From Paraburkholderia translucens (GTDB lineage: Bacteria; Pseudomonadota; Gammaproteobacteria; Burkholderiales; Burkholderiaceae), in NCBI RefSeq assembly GCF_020881035.1, contig NZ_JAJITC010000017.1:62001-126000 (forward strand): a stretch of 64,000 nucleotides of DNA, given 5' to 3'. The notes beneath the pieces are model-generated. The model worked only from the letters and a program-made list of their open reading frames with translations. It searched no databases and was not told the origin of the DNA. The translations under genes were made by a program, and so were the position numbers. How positions within the stretch are numbered: the first letter of the stretch is position 1; every line of letters begins with the position of its first letter. Shown here in pieces: positions 32,858-42,198 of this stretch.

Positions 32858-34048
32858 ATGGGTGTCGCCGACCTTTTTCATCCCCATCACCGCAAGCAAC
32901 CGCCGCCCGATCCGCAGGACCCGGCGCCGTCCGGTTCGGCATCCGTCTCGCAGCCGGTTGCGGCCGACGAACGCGTGCGCCAGGAATCCTGGTTCCGTCA
33001 TCTGCTCGGCCGTCCTGAATTCGCGGCGCTCGCGGGCACCGTCATGGTGTTCATCGTGTTCGGCGTGGCGGCCGGCAACTCGGGGATGTTCAACCTCGAC
33101 GGCGTGATGAACTGGTCGCAGGTCGCCGCCTATCTGGGCCTGATTTCGGTCGGCGCGTGCCTGCTGATGATCGCCGGCGAGTTCGATCTGTCGATCGGCT
33201 CGATGATCGGTTTTGCGGGCATGATGGTCGCGTTGCCGACCATGTACTTTCACTGGCCGATCTGGCTCGCGATCCTGTTCGCGTTCGCCGGCTCGATGCT
33301 GCTCGGCGCGCTCAACGGCTATCTGGTGATGCGCACGCGCCTGCCCTCGTTCATCGTCACGCTCGCGTTCCTGTTCATTCTGCGCGGCCTCACGCTCGCG
33401 CTATCGGTGATGTTCGCCGATCGCACGATCATCTCCGGGGTCGGCGACGTCGCGCGTCAGGACTGGTTCGCGCACACGTTCTTCCAGGGCGTCGCGTTCA
33501 GAGGTCTTTTTGTGTGGCTGGGCCACCTCGGCCTCGTCAAGATGCTCGATAACGGCATGCCGCTCGTACCGGGCATTCCCAAGGTGCTGCTGTGGTGGCT
33601 CGTGCTGGCCGTGGTGTGTGCGTTCACGCTTGCGAAAACGCGCTTCGGCAACTGGATTTTCGCGGTCGGCGGCGACGCCAACGCGGCCAAGAACGTCGGC
33701 GTGCCGGTGCGTCGCGTGAAGATCTCGCTGTTCGTGCTGACCGCGTTCTGCTCGGCCCTGTATGCGGTGCTGCAGGTGTGCGACATCGGTTCGGCCGCGG
33801 CCGACCGCGGCTTGCAGGCGGAGTTCGAGGCGATCATCGCCGCGGTGATCGGCGGCACGCTGCTCACGGGCGGCTACGGCTCGGTGGTCGGCGCCTGCTT
33901 CGGCGCCCTGATCTTCGGCGTGGTGCAGATCGGCATCACGTACACCAACGTCGATTCCGACTGGTTCCGCGTGTTCCTCGGCGTGATGCTGCTGTTCGCC
34001 GTGCTGTTCAACCACTATGTGCGCGGCCGCGTCGCGGCATCGCGCTAG
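32858..34048 (+). CDS. ABC permease (RbsC/AraH family)
   Basis: A 396-residue permease with about ten membrane helices. A Pro-rich cytoplasmic N-terminus (residues ~1-55) precedes the first helix. The family core is visible: GEFDLSIGSMIGFAGM, LPSFIVTLAFLFILRGL and GGDANAAKNVGVPVRRVKI (the EAA-like loop that docks the ATPase). It would form a homodimeric channel in the inner membrane. It lies 92 bases after the binding-protein gene and 13 before the ATPase gene. Confidence 0.92.
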   Translation: MGVADLFHPHHRKQPPPDPQDPAPSGSASVSQPVAADERVRQESWFRHLLGRPEFAALAGTVMVFIVFGVAAGNSGMFNLDGVMNWSQVAAYLGLISVGACLLMIAGEFDLSIGSMIGFAGMMVALPTMYFHWPIWLAILFAFAGSMLLGALNGYLVMRTRLPSFIVTLAFLFILRGLTLALSVMFADRTIISGVGDVARQDWFAHTFFQGVAFRGLFVWLGHLGLVKMLDNGMPLVPGIPKVLLWWLVLAVVCAFTLAKTRFGNWIFAVGGDANAAKNVGVPVRRVKISLFVLTAFCSALYAVLQVCDIGSAAADRGLQAEFEAIIAAVIGGTLLTGGYGSVVGACFGALIFGVVQIGITYTNVDSDWFRVFLGVMLLFAVLFNHYVRGRVAASR

Positions 34049-34061
34049 ACGGAGGTTCACG

Positions 34062-34868
34062 ATGAGCACCCCCGAACAGAACCCGGACGACATCATTCTG
34101 TCGCTCGAAAACGTCAGCCGTTATTTCGGCAACATCATCGCGCTGAACGACATCACGATGCGGCTCAAGCGCGGCGAAGTGCACTGCCTGCTCGGCGACA
34201 ACGGCGCGGGCAAATCGACGCTGATCAAAACGCTGGCGGGCGTATATCAGCCGAGCAAGGGAACCTACCGGGTGGACGGCAAGCCGGTGCACTTCACGTC
34301 GCCGAAGGACGCGCTCGATCTGGGCATCGCGACCGTCTATCAGGATCTCGCATTGGTGCCGCTGCTGTCGGTCGCGCGCAATTTCTTCATGGGCCGCGAA
34401 CCGCAGAAAAAACTCTACGGCTTCCTGAAAGTCATGGATCTCGAAACTTGCGCGAGTACCGCACGCGACAAGCTCGGCGAAATGGGCATCAACGTGCGCG
34501 ATCCGCATCAGCCGATCGGCACGATGTCCGGCGGCGAACGGCAGTGTCTGGCGATCGCACGCGCAATCCACTTTGGCGCGCGCGTGCTGATTCTCGACGA
34601 GCCGACCGCCGCGCTCGGCGTCAAACAGAGCTTCAACGTCCTGAAGCTGATCCATAAAGCGCGCGCCAAGGGCATCTCGGTGATCTTCATCACGCACAAC
34701 GTGCACCACGCGTATCCGATCGGCGATTCGTTCACGCTGCTCAATCGCGGCCGCTCGCTCGGCACGTTCACGAAACAGACCATCAGCAAGGACGAAGTGC
34801 TCGACATGATGGCCGGCGGCGCCGAGATGCAGAAGATGATCGGCGAACTCGAAGGCGCGACGATCTGA
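34062..34868 (+). CDS. ABC ATP-binding protein, single-domain
   Basis: A 268-residue ATPase: Walker A GDNGAGKST (residues ~46-54), Q-loop YQDLALVPLLSV, signature TMSGGERQCLAIARAI, Walker B LILDEPTAAL and the switch His in FITHNVHH. Unlike RbsA-type proteins, which carry two ATPase halves (~500 residues), this one has a single domain; it presumably acts as a homodimer on the RbsC-like permease. Start at ATG 34062, right after GGAGG. This single-domain form is common for the inositol/FrcA-like importers of Proteobacteria. Confidence 0.9.
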   Translation: MSTPEQNPDDIILSLENVSRYFGNIIALNDITMRLKRGEVHCLLGDNGAGKSTLIKTLAGVYQPSKGTYRVDGKPVHFTSPKDALDLGIATVYQDLALVPLLSVARNFFMGREPQKKLYGFLKVMDLETCASTARDKLGEMGINVRDPHQPIGTMSGGERQCLAIARAIHFGARVLILDEPTAALGVKQSFNVLKLIHKARAKGISVIFITHNVHHAYPIGDSFTLLNRGRSLGTFTKQTISKDEVLDMMAGGAEMQKMIGELEGATI

Positions 34869-34943
34869 CCGATTCGCGCGGCACGCGCGGCTTCGCCGCG
34901 TTTCGCCTGACCGGCCGCCGCGCACCGTTACTCAGGACTATTC

Positions 34944-36965
34944 ATGGATCAATCCAGCACTTCCAGCGGCTCCCCAGGCAGCCGGTTCGCACCGGGCCGC
35001 AGCCGCGACATCGTGTGCCTCGGCCGGCTGGCCGTCGATCTGTACGCGCAGCAGGTCGGCGCGCGCCTCGAAGACGTGTCGAGCTTCGCGAAGTATCTCG
35101 GCGGATCGTCGGCGAACATCGCGTTCGGCTGCGCGCGGCTCGGGCTCGACGCGGCGATGCTCGCCCGCGTCGGCAACGATCACATGGGGCGCTTCCTGAC
35201 CGAAACGCTCGCGAAGGAAGGCTGCGACGTGAGCCACGTGCGTATCGACCACGAACGGCTGACCGCGCTCGTGCTGCTCGGCCTGAAGGACCGCGACACG
35301 TTCCCGCTGATCTTCTACCGCGAGAACTGCGCGGACATGGCAGTCGACGAAGCCGATTTCGACGAGGCGTTCATCGCGTCGTCGAAAGCGCTGCTGATCA
35401 CCGGCACGCACTTCTCGACCGCGCAGGTCAACCGCACGAGCCGGCGCGCGCTCGATTACGCGCGCCGCAACGCCGTGCGCACCGTGCTCGACATCGACTA
35501 CCGGCCGGTGCTGTGGGGGCTCACAGGCAAAGCCGACGGCGAAACGCGTTTCGTGGCGAGCGAGGGCGTGAGCGCGCATTTGCAGCGGATTCTGCCGCTG
35601 TTCGATCTCGTGATCGGCACCGAGGAGGAGTTTCGCATCGCCGGCGGCACGACCGACCTCGTCGACGCGCTCGCGACGGTGCGCGCCGTAACGCCGGCCA
35701 CGCTCGTGCTCAAGCGCGGGCCGCTCGGCTGTCAGATCATCGACGGCGCGGTGCCTGGCTCGCTCGATACGGTGCCGGTTCATGGCGGCGTCGAGGTCGA
35801 GGTGCTGAACGTACTCGGCGCGGGCGACGCCTTCGCTTCCGGCTTTCTGTCCGGCTGGCTGCGCGATCAGCCGCTCGACGCCTGCGCGCGCGCCGCGAAC
35901 GCGAGCGGCGCGCTGGTCGTGTCGCGGCATGGCTGCGCCCCGGCCATGCCGACGCCCGCCGAACTCGACTACTTTCTGCGCGAAGCGCAGGCCGATCCGC
36001 AGCGCATGCGCCGCCCGGATCGCGACGCGACGCTCGCCAGACTGCATCGCGTGTCGCCGGCGCGCAAAACGTGGCACGAAGTGCTCGGCTTCGCGTTCGA
36101 TCATCGCAACCCGTTCTTCGAGCTTGCGCAGCAGACCGGTGCCGGCGAAGCGCGTATTGCGCGTCTGAAGAACCTGTTCGTCGAAGCCGTCGCGCAGACC
36201 GAACGCGCGATGAACCTGCACGGACGCATCGGCGTACTGATCGACGACCGCTATGGTCAGGACGCGCTGAACGCCGCGACCGGCCGCGGCTGGTGGATCG
36301 GCCGCCCGGTCGAACTGCCCGGTTCCGTGCCGCTCGTGTTCGACCATGGCCGCTCGATCGGCACCACGCTGATTGCCTGGCCGCAGGAGCACGTCGTCAA
36401 ATGCCTCGTGCAGTTTCATCCCGACGAGCCGATCGAGCAGCGGCTCGAACAGGAAGCGCAACTGCGCGCGCTGTACGACGCGACCCAGGCAAGCGGGCAC
36501 GAACTGCTGCTCGAAGTGATTCCGCCGAAGCATGCGGCGCTGCCTCAGGGACCGGACATCGTGTATCGCGCGTTGAAGCGCCTCTACAACCTCGGCATCT
36601 ACCCCGAGTGGTGGAAACTCGAACCGATGGACGCCGCGCAATGGCAGGCCATCGACGCGCTGATCGCCGAGCGCGATCCCTATTGCCGCGGCGTCGTGCT
36701 GCTCGGCTTGTCGGCCGCGGTCGAGCAGTTGAGCGAAGGCTTTCACGCGGCCGCGCAAGCGGCGACCTGTCGCGGCTTCACGGTCGGCCGCACGATCTTT
36801 TACGAGCCGAGCCATGCGTGGCTCGCCGGTGAAATCGGCGACGACGAATTGATCGCGCGCGTGCGCCGGACGTTCGAAACGCTGATCGCCGCGTGGCGCA
36901 GCGCGCGCGGCGAACCCGCGGCACACGGCACGCCTCATCACGTTCATCAGGGAGAGGCCGCATGA
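34944..36965 (+). CDS. iolC: bifunctional 5-dehydro-2-deoxygluconokinase / DUF2090 aldolase-like protein
   Basis: A 673-residue fusion. Residues ~15-345 are a PfkB-family kinase: DIVCLGRLAVDLYAQQVG at the start, GGSSANIAFGCARLG, and the catalytic GAGD at residues 292-295. Residues ~350-660 are a DUF2090 domain (GFAFDHRNPFFELAQ, FHPDEPIEQRLEQE, LYNLGIYPEWWKLEP). IolC phosphorylates 5-dehydro-2-deoxygluconate; the DUF2090 domain is suspected to be the aldolase that splits the product, replacing IolJ, which is absent here. Start at ATG 34944; its stop overlaps the iolD start as ATGA. Confidence 0.92.
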   Translation: MDQSSTSSGSPGSRFAPGRSRDIVCLGRLAVDLYAQQVGARLEDVSSFAKYLGGSSANIAFGCARLGLDAAMLARVGNDHMGRFLTETLAKEGCDVSHVRIDHERLTALVLLGLKDRDTFPLIFYRENCADMAVDEADFDEAFIASSKALLITGTHFSTAQVNRTSRRALDYARRNAVRTVLDIDYRPVLWGLTGKADGETRFVASEGVSAHLQRILPLFDLVIGTEEEFRIAGGTTDLVDALATVRAVTPATLVLKRGPLGCQIIDGAVPGSLDTVPVHGGVEVEVLNVLGAGDAFASGFLSGWLRDQPLDACARAANASGALVVSRHGCAPAMPTPAELDYFLREAQADPQRMRRPDRDATLARLHRVSPARKTWHEVLGFAFDHRNPFFELAQQTGAGEARIARLKNLFVEAVAQTERAMNLHGRIGVLIDDRYGQDALNAATGRGWWIGRPVELPGSVPLVFDHGRSIGTTLIAWPQEHVVKCLVQFHPDEPIEQRLEQEAQLRALYDATQASGHELLLEVIPPKHAALPQGPDIVYRALKRLYNLGIYPEWWKLEPMDAAQWQAIDALIAERDPYCRGVVLLGLSAAVEQLSEGFHAAAQAATCRGFTVGRTIFYEPSHAWLAGEIGDDELIARVRRTFETLIAAWRSARGEPAAHGTPHHVHQGEAA

Positions 36966-38950
36966 CCGAGCGCATCATGCATGACGACACGCCATCCGCC
37001 AGCGGCGCGACCCCAACCCATGCGCCCGTGCACACCGCCGGCACGATTCGCCTGACGACGGCGCAGGCGCTCGTGCGCTACCTGGCCGCGCAACGCGTCG
37101 CGGGCGTTGACGGCCACGGCGACGAACCGCTGTTCGGCGGCGTGTTCGCGATCTTCGGGCACGGCAATGTCGCGGGCATCGGCGAGGCGCTGAATCAGCA
37201 TCGCGACGCGCTGCCGACGCTGCGCGCGCACAACGAGCAGGCGATGGCGCACAGCGCGATCGCCTATGCGAAGGCGCACTTCCGGCGCCGCATGATGGCC
37301 GTGACGACATCGATCGGCCCGGGCGCGACAAACTTGCTGACCGCGGCCGCGCTCGCGCACGTGAACCGCCTGCCGGTGCTGCTGTTGCCCGGCGATATCT
37401 TCGTGTCGCGCGCCCCCGATCCGGTGCTGCAACAGGTCGAGGATTTCAACGACGGCGGCGTGTCCGCGAACGACGCGTTCAAGCCGCTGTCGCGCTACTT
37501 CGATCGCATCGTGCATCCGGCGCAATTGCTGAGCGCGTTGCCGCGCGCCATCCGCGTGCTGACCGATGCCGCGTTGTGCGGCCCCGTCACGCTCGCGTTG
37601 CCGCAGGACGTGCAGGCGCAGGCGTGGGATTTTCCGGCGGACTTCTTCGCACCGCGCGTCGTGCGCCCACATTCGCCCGCACCTCGTAGCGACGATATCG
37701 ACGCCGCGTGCGCGCGCTTGCAGCACGCGAAGCGTCCGCTGATCGTCGCGGGCGGGGGCGTGCTGTACAGCCGCGCGGCCGATGCGCTGCACCGCTTCGC
37801 GAGCGCGCACGGCGTGCCGGTCGCCGAAACGCAGGCCGGTAAGAGCTCGCTTGCGTGGAACGATCCGCTCAATGCGGGCGCGCTCGGCGTGACCGGCTCG
37901 CCGGCCGCCAATGCGCTCGCGCATGATGCCGACTGCGTGCTCGCGCTCGGCACGCGCCTGCAGGACTTTACGACCGGCTCGAACACGCTGTTCACGCAAG
38001 CCGACGTGATCGCGATCAACGCGAATGGATTCGACGCGCTCAAGCATCGCGGCTTCGTCGTCGAGGCGGACGTGAAGCTCGCGCTCGACGCGCTCGCCGG
38101 TCCGCTGCAAGGCTGGCACGCGGAGCGCACGTGGAGCGCGCGCGCGCACAAGCTCGCGGCCAGTTGGCGCGACACCGTGCAAGCGCTCACGCATGCGCCG
38201 CAACGTGAATCGGTGCTGCCCTACGAGGGCGACGTGATCGGCGCGGTGCAGCGTTCGAGCGCGCACTCCCCGACCGACGACATCGTCGTCTGCGCGGCCG
38301 GCACGCTGCCCGCCGACCTGCACAAGCTGTGGCGCGCGGGACGGCCCGGCGCCTATCACGTCGAATACGGCTACTCGTGCATGGGCTACGAGATCGCGGG
38401 CGGCCTCGGCGTGAAGCTCGCGCGGCCCGAGCGCGAGGTCATCGTGATTCTCGGCGACGGCAGCTATCTGATGCTCAACAGCGAGATCGCCAGCTCGGTG
38501 ATGCTCGGCGCGAAGCTCATCGTCGTCGTGCTCGACAATCGCGGCTTCGGCTGTATCAACCGGCTGCAACAGGCATGCGGCGGCGCGCCGTTCAACAATC
38601 TGCTCGACGATTGCGTGCACGCACCGGAGGGCGCGCCGCGCATCGATTTCGCCGCGCACGCTCGCGCGCTCGGCGCGCAAGCCGAGCACGCGGGCAATCT
38701 CGCCGAGCTCGAAGCGGCACTGCAACGCGCGCGCGCGGCGAGTCGCACGTACGTCATCAGCATCGACACCGACCCGGCTCGCACGACCGAGGACGGCGGC
38801 TGGTGGTGGGAAGTCGCGGTGCCCGAAGTGTCGGCGCGCCGCGAGGTGCGCGACGCCCGCGCGGAGTACGACGCGCAGCTCGCCGCGCGCGCGGCGCCGC
38901 CCGCGCCGCCCGCATCGTCCCAAAGCAACGATCACGAGTCGCAACCATGA
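36962..38950 (+). CDS. iolD: 3D-(3,5/4)-trihydroxycyclohexane-1,2-dione hydrolase
   Basis: A 662-residue thiamine-diphosphate enzyme. The N-terminal pyrimidine domain has the conserved FGHGNVAGIGEAL and RAHNEQAMAHSA, where the Glu activates ThDP. The C-terminal domain has the ThDP/Mg motif starting GDGSYLMLNSEIASSV (near residue 498) and DNRGFGCINRLQ. It opens the ring to give 5-deoxy-D-glucuronate. Start at ATG 36962 in an ATGA overlap with iolC. The C-terminus is a short Ala/Pro-rich tail. Confidence 0.92.
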   Translation: MTERIMHDDTPSASGATPTHAPVHTAGTIRLTTAQALVRYLAAQRVAGVDGHGDEPLFGGVFAIFGHGNVAGIGEALNQHRDALPTLRAHNEQAMAHSAIAYAKAHFRRRMMAVTTSIGPGATNLLTAAALAHVNRLPVLLLPGDIFVSRAPDPVLQQVEDFNDGGVSANDAFKPLSRYFDRIVHPAQLLSALPRAIRVLTDAALCGPVTLALPQDVQAQAWDFPADFFAPRVVRPHSPAPRSDDIDAACARLQHAKRPLIVAGGGVLYSRAADALHRFASAHGVPVAETQAGKSSLAWNDPLNAGALGVTGSPAANALAHDADCVLALGTRLQDFTTGSNTLFTQADVIAINANGFDALKHRGFVVEADVKLALDALAGPLQGWHAERTWSARAHKLAASWRDTVQALTHAPQRESVLPYEGDVIGAVQRSSAHSPTDDIVVCAAGTLPADLHKLWRAGRPGAYHVEYGYSCMGYEIAGGLGVKLARPEREVIVILGDGSYLMLNSEIASSVMLGAKLIVVVLDNRGFGCINRLQQACGGAPFNNLLDDCVHAPEGAPRIDFAAHARALGAQAEHAGNLAELEAALQRARAASRTYVISIDTDPARTTEDGGWWWEVAVPEVSARREVRDARAEYDAQLAARAAPPAPPASSQSNDHESQP

Positions 38951-38960
38951 GGACTCCAGC

Positions 38961-39869
38961 ATGACTGCTTTCGATGTACGCATCGGTATCAACCCGCTCT
39001 CGTGGATGAACGACGACCTTCCGTCGCTCGGTGGCGAGACGCCGCTCGAAGTCGCGCTGACCGAAGGCAGGCGGATCGGCTATGAGGGCTTCGAACTCGG
39101 CAACAAGTTTCCTCGTGAGCCGAAGGCGCTGAAGACGCTGCTTGCGCAATACGGCCTCGCGCTCGTGTCCGGCTGGTACTCCGGAGAACTGGCCAAGCGC
39201 AGCGTCGCCGACGAAATCGACGCGGTCGGCCCCCATCTGGAGTTGCTCGCGCAGAACGGCGCGACCGTGATGGTGTATGGCGAAGTCGCCGATTCGACCC
39301 AGGGCGCGCCGCGCCCGTTGTATCAGCGGCCGCGTTTTTTCAGCGACGCGCAATGGGACGCGTACGCGGCACGCGTCGATGAATTCGCACGCTATACGCT
39401 CAGCCGCGGCGTTCGGCTCGCCTATCATCACCATATGGGCGCGTACGTCGAAACGCCGGCCGACGTCGATCAGTTGATGGCGCGCACGAGCGACGCCGTC
39501 GGCCTGCTGTTCGACGCCGGGCATATCACGTTTGCGGGCGGCGATCCGGTGGCGGTGCTCGACAAACACATCGCGCGCGTGTGCCACGTCCATTGCAAGG
39601 ACGTGCGCCCTGCGGTGATGAAGCTCGCGCGCAATCGCAACTGGAGTTTTCTCGATGCGGTGCTCGCCGGTGCATTCACGGTGCCCGGCGACGGCGCGGT
39701 GAATTTTCCGGCGCTCATCGACCGTTTGAAGCGGCATGGTTATTGCGGCTGGCTGGTCGTCGAAGCGGAACAGGACCCGGTCGTCGCGCCGTCGTTCGAG
39801 TATGCGCAGAAGGGATATAGCACGTTGCGGGCGCTCGTCGATGCGCCGCTCGGCAAGGAGGCAGCATGA
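38961..39869 (+). CDS. iolE: myo-inosose-2 dehydratase
   Basis: A 302-residue xylose-isomerase-like TIM barrel. Signatures: INPLSWMNDDLPSLGGE at the N-terminus, YHHHMGAYVETP (metal-binding His), FDAGHITFAGGDP and HCKDVRPAVM. It dehydrates scyllo-inosose to the dione that iolD hydrolyses. Start at ATG 38961, ten bases after the iolD stop. The ATGA overlap with iolB confirms operon structure. Confidence 0.93.
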   Translation: MTAFDVRIGINPLSWMNDDLPSLGGETPLEVALTEGRRIGYEGFELGNKFPREPKALKTLLAQYGLALVSGWYSGELAKRSVADEIDAVGPHLELLAQNGATVMVYGEVADSTQGAPRPLYQRPRFFSDAQWDAYAARVDEFARYTLSRGVRLAYHHHMGAYVETPADVDQLMARTSDAVGLLFDAGHITFAGGDPVAVLDKHIARVCHVHCKDVRPAVMKLARNRNWSFLDAVLAGAFTVPGDGAVNFPALIDRLKRHGYCGWLVVEAEQDPVVAPSFEYAQKGYSTLRALVDAPLGKEAA

Positions 39870-40666
39870 GTTTATTGGTGAAGGCCGAGCGCGAAGGCCA
39901 GACGATCGCGCGCGTCACGCCGTTGTCGGCCTGCTGGCGCTATGTGGGATTCGCCGCGTACCGGCTCGGCGTGAATGAGGTGGTGCATGTGTTCGAGCCG
40001 GCGCGCGAAGTTTGCATCGTCGTACTGAACGGCGCGGTCGATGTCGAAACGCCCGACACGACGTGGAGCTCGCTCGGTTCGCGCGACAGCGTGTTCGAAG
40101 ATGCGGCGCCATACGCGGTGTATTTACCGCCCAACGTTCGCGCGACGGTGCGCGCGTGCCGTGACGCGGAGCTCGGCGTGGCAAGCGCGCCGGCCAAAGG
40201 CGAGTATCCCTCGCGGCTGATCGAGCCTGCTTCGATGAAGCGCTCGACGCGCGGCAAGTCGCTGAACACGCGCTACGTCTGCGATATTCTTCCGCAGACC
40301 GAGCCGGCGGAATCGCTGCTGGTGGTCGAAGTGAGAACGCCGGGCGGTCACGCGTCGAGCTATCCGCCGCACAAGCACGACACCGACAACATTCCGCACG
40401 AAAGCTCGCTCGAAGAAACCTATTACCACCGCCTCGATCCGCCGCAAGGCTTCGCCTTCCAGCGCGTGTACACCGACTCACGCGATATCGACGAATCGAT
40501 GGCCGTCGAGGATCACGACGTGGTCATGGTGCCGCGCGGCTATCATCCCGTCGTCGTGCCCTATGGCTACGACTCGTATTATCTGAACGTGATGGCGGGC
40601 AGCCAGCGGGTCTGGCATTTCCGCAACGATCCTGCGCATGAATGGATCATCAACAAGGATGCCTGA
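39866..40666 (+). CDS. iolB: 5-deoxy-glucuronate isomerase
   Basis: A 266-residue double-cupin (KduI/IolB) protein. The conserved metal-site segment is SYPPHKHDTDNI, then ESSLEETYYHRLDPPQGFAFQRVYT with a second set of His/Glu ligands, and the late GYHPVVVPYGYDSYYLNVMAG. It converts 5-deoxy-glucuronate to 5-dehydro-2-deoxygluconate, the iolC substrate. Last gene of the rightward iol operon; its stop is nine bases from the stop of livF. Confidence 0.93.
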   Translation: MSLLVKAEREGQTIARVTPLSACWRYVGFAAYRLGVNEVVHVFEPAREVCIVVLNGAVDVETPDTTWSSLGSRDSVFEDAAPYAVYLPPNVRATVRACRDAELGVASAPAKGEYPSRLIEPASMKRSTRGKSLNTRYVCDILPQTEPAESLLVVEVRTPGGHASSYPPHKHDTDNIPHESSLEETYYHRLDPPQGFAFQRVYTDSRDIDESMAVEDHDVVMVPRGYHPVVVPYGYDSYYLNVMAGSQRVWHFRNDPAHEWIINKDA

Positions 40667-40675
40667 GCGCGCGCG

Positions 40676-41401
40676 TCAGCCCACTCCGAGCCACTCGCGC
40701 ATCACGTCATCACGCGACAGAAACGACGCCAGCGCGCCGTCGAACACGATCTCGCCATGCCCCATCACCGCGACGCGGCTCGCGATGTCCTGCGCAATCA
40801 CGAGCCGCTGCTCGATCAACAGGATCGCGACCCCACGCTCGCGCAACGCGCGCAGACAATCGGCGACCTGCTCGATCACGAGGCTCGCGAGCCCTTCGCC
40901 GGGCTCGTCGATCAGCAGCAGATCGGGGTCTGTGAGCAACGCCCGTGCGAGCGCGAGCATTTGTTGCTCGCCGCCGGACAGGGCGCCGGCACGCGTGCGC
41001 TTGCGCTCGGCGAGCACGGGGAATAGCGCGTAGGCGTCGGCGAGCGTGAAGCGCGGCGCGCGGCCGCGCACGCGCGAGACGGTTGCTGGCCCAACGCCAA
41101 GCAGCAGGTTTTCGTGGACGCTCAGCCCGGTGAACACGTCGCGATGCTCGGCCACATAACCGAGACCGAGCCGCGCGATTTCGAATGTGCGCAGACCGGC
41201 GAGCGAGCAACCAGCGAAGCGCAGTTCGCCCTCGCAATGCACGAGGCCCATGATTGCGCGGGCGAGCGTCGAGCGGCCCGAGCCGTTGCGGCCGACGAGC
41301 GCGACCACTTCGCCGGGCCCGATGTCCAGCGTGACGCCGTGCAATGCCTGGCTCGCGCCATACCACGCGTTTAGGTTGCGGATCTCGAGCAGCGCGCTCA
41401 T
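40676..41401 (-). CDS. livF: branched-chain amino-acid-type ABC ATPase LivF
   Basis: A 241-residue ATPase: Walker A LVGRNGSGRST (residues ~36-46), signature ALSGGEQQMLALARAL, Walker B LLLIDEPGEGL and switch His in a degenerate position (LLIEQRLVIAQ, as in all LivF proteins). The Walker A contains R rather than K at the usual Gly-Lys-Ser/Thr position (GRST), which is unusual and worth checking. Its ATG overlaps the LivG stop. Last gene of the operon. Confidence 0.9.
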   Translation of the reverse strand: MSALLEIRNLNAWYGASQALHGVTLDIGPGEVVALVGRNGSGRSTLARAIMGLVHCEGELRFAGCSLAGLRTFEIARLGLGYVAEHRDVFTGLSVHENLLLGVGPATVSRVRGRAPRFTLADAYALFPVLAERKRTRAGALSGGEQQMLALARALLTDPDLLLIDEPGEGLASLVIEQVADCLRALRERGVAILLIEQRLVIAQDIASRVAVMGHGEIVFDGALASFLSRDDVMREWLGVG

Positions 41402-42198
41402 CGGCGGGCGTCCTTGCCGGCTTGATCGCCGGTCGGCGCGCCCGGGCTCCGGTCGAAGCGCTCACCCAGATACGCCGCGCGCACCGCCGCGTCCGCGCGA
41501 ATCGCGGCCGGCGTCCCGCTCGCGATGATGCGCCCCTGCACCAGTACCGAAACGCGATCGGCGATTGCGAACACCGCGTCCATGTCGTGCTCGACCATCA
41601 GCAGCGTGCGGCCCGCGGTAATGTCGCGGATCAGCTCGATGGCGCGCGCCGCTTCCGCGCGGTTCATTCCCGCCGTCGGTTCGTCGAGCAGCAGCGTGTG
41701 CGCGCCGCTCGCGAGCGCGATGCCGAGATCGAGCGCACGCTGCTCCGCGTAGCTGAGCGTGCCGGCCGCGACGCCGCGGCGCGGGCCGAGGCCGACCGCG
41801 TCGAGCACTTCGGCGGCGCGCGCATCGACCGCGGCCGCGCCGGTCAGACGCTGCCACCAGCGCGTGCGATCGCGCTCGGCGAGTTGCGCCGCGCAGCGCA
41901 GGTTGTCGAACACGGACAGCCGCGCGAACACGCTCGTGCTCTGGAAGCTGCGCGCGAGGCCGCGGCGCGCGATCGCGGCCGGTGCGAGCCGCGTGATGTC
42001 CGCGCCGAACAGGCGAATGCGCCCCGCGTTCGGCCGCGCGCCGCCGCCGATCAGATTGAACAGGGTCGACTTGCCCGCGCCGTTCGGGCCGATCAGCGCG
42101 TGCCGCTCGCCCGGCTCGATCTCGAGATCGACACCGCGCAGGATCGGCGTCGGGCCGAAGCGCTTTTCGATGCCGTAGAGCGCGAGTGCGGGGATCAT
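41398..42198 (-). CDS. livG: branched-chain amino-acid-type ABC ATPase LivG
   Basis: A 266-residue ATPase: Walker A IGPNGAGKST, the LivG-specific ARSFQSTSVFARLSVFDNL, signature TLSYAEQRALDLGIAL (a LivG-type C-loop), Walker B LLLDEPTAGM and switch VEHDMDAVFAIADR. The C-terminus PDQAGKDARR-like tail is short. It pairs with LivF to power the LivH/LivM channel. ATG 42198 overlaps the LivM stop as ATGA. Confidence 0.92.
   Translation of the reverse strand: MIPALALYGIEKRFGPTPILRGVDLEIEPGERHALIGPNGAGKSTLFNLIGGGARPNAGRIRLFGADITRLAPAAIARRGLARSFQSTSVFARLSVFDNLRCAAQLAERDRTRWWQRLTGAAAVDARAAEVLDAVGLGPRRGVAAGTLSYAEQRALDLGIALASGAHTLLLDEPTAGMNRAEAARAIELIRDITAGRTLLMVEHDMDAVFAIADRVSVLVQGRIIASGTPAAIRADAAVRAAYLGERFDRSPGAPTGDQAGKDARR

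Noticed and set aside
34938..38992. Two very long minus-strand open frames opposite iolC and iolD (about 670 and 680 codons)
   Set aside because: Low-complexity Arg/Ala/His composition, no motifs; the plus-strand genes have clear catalytic signatures and overlapping starts.
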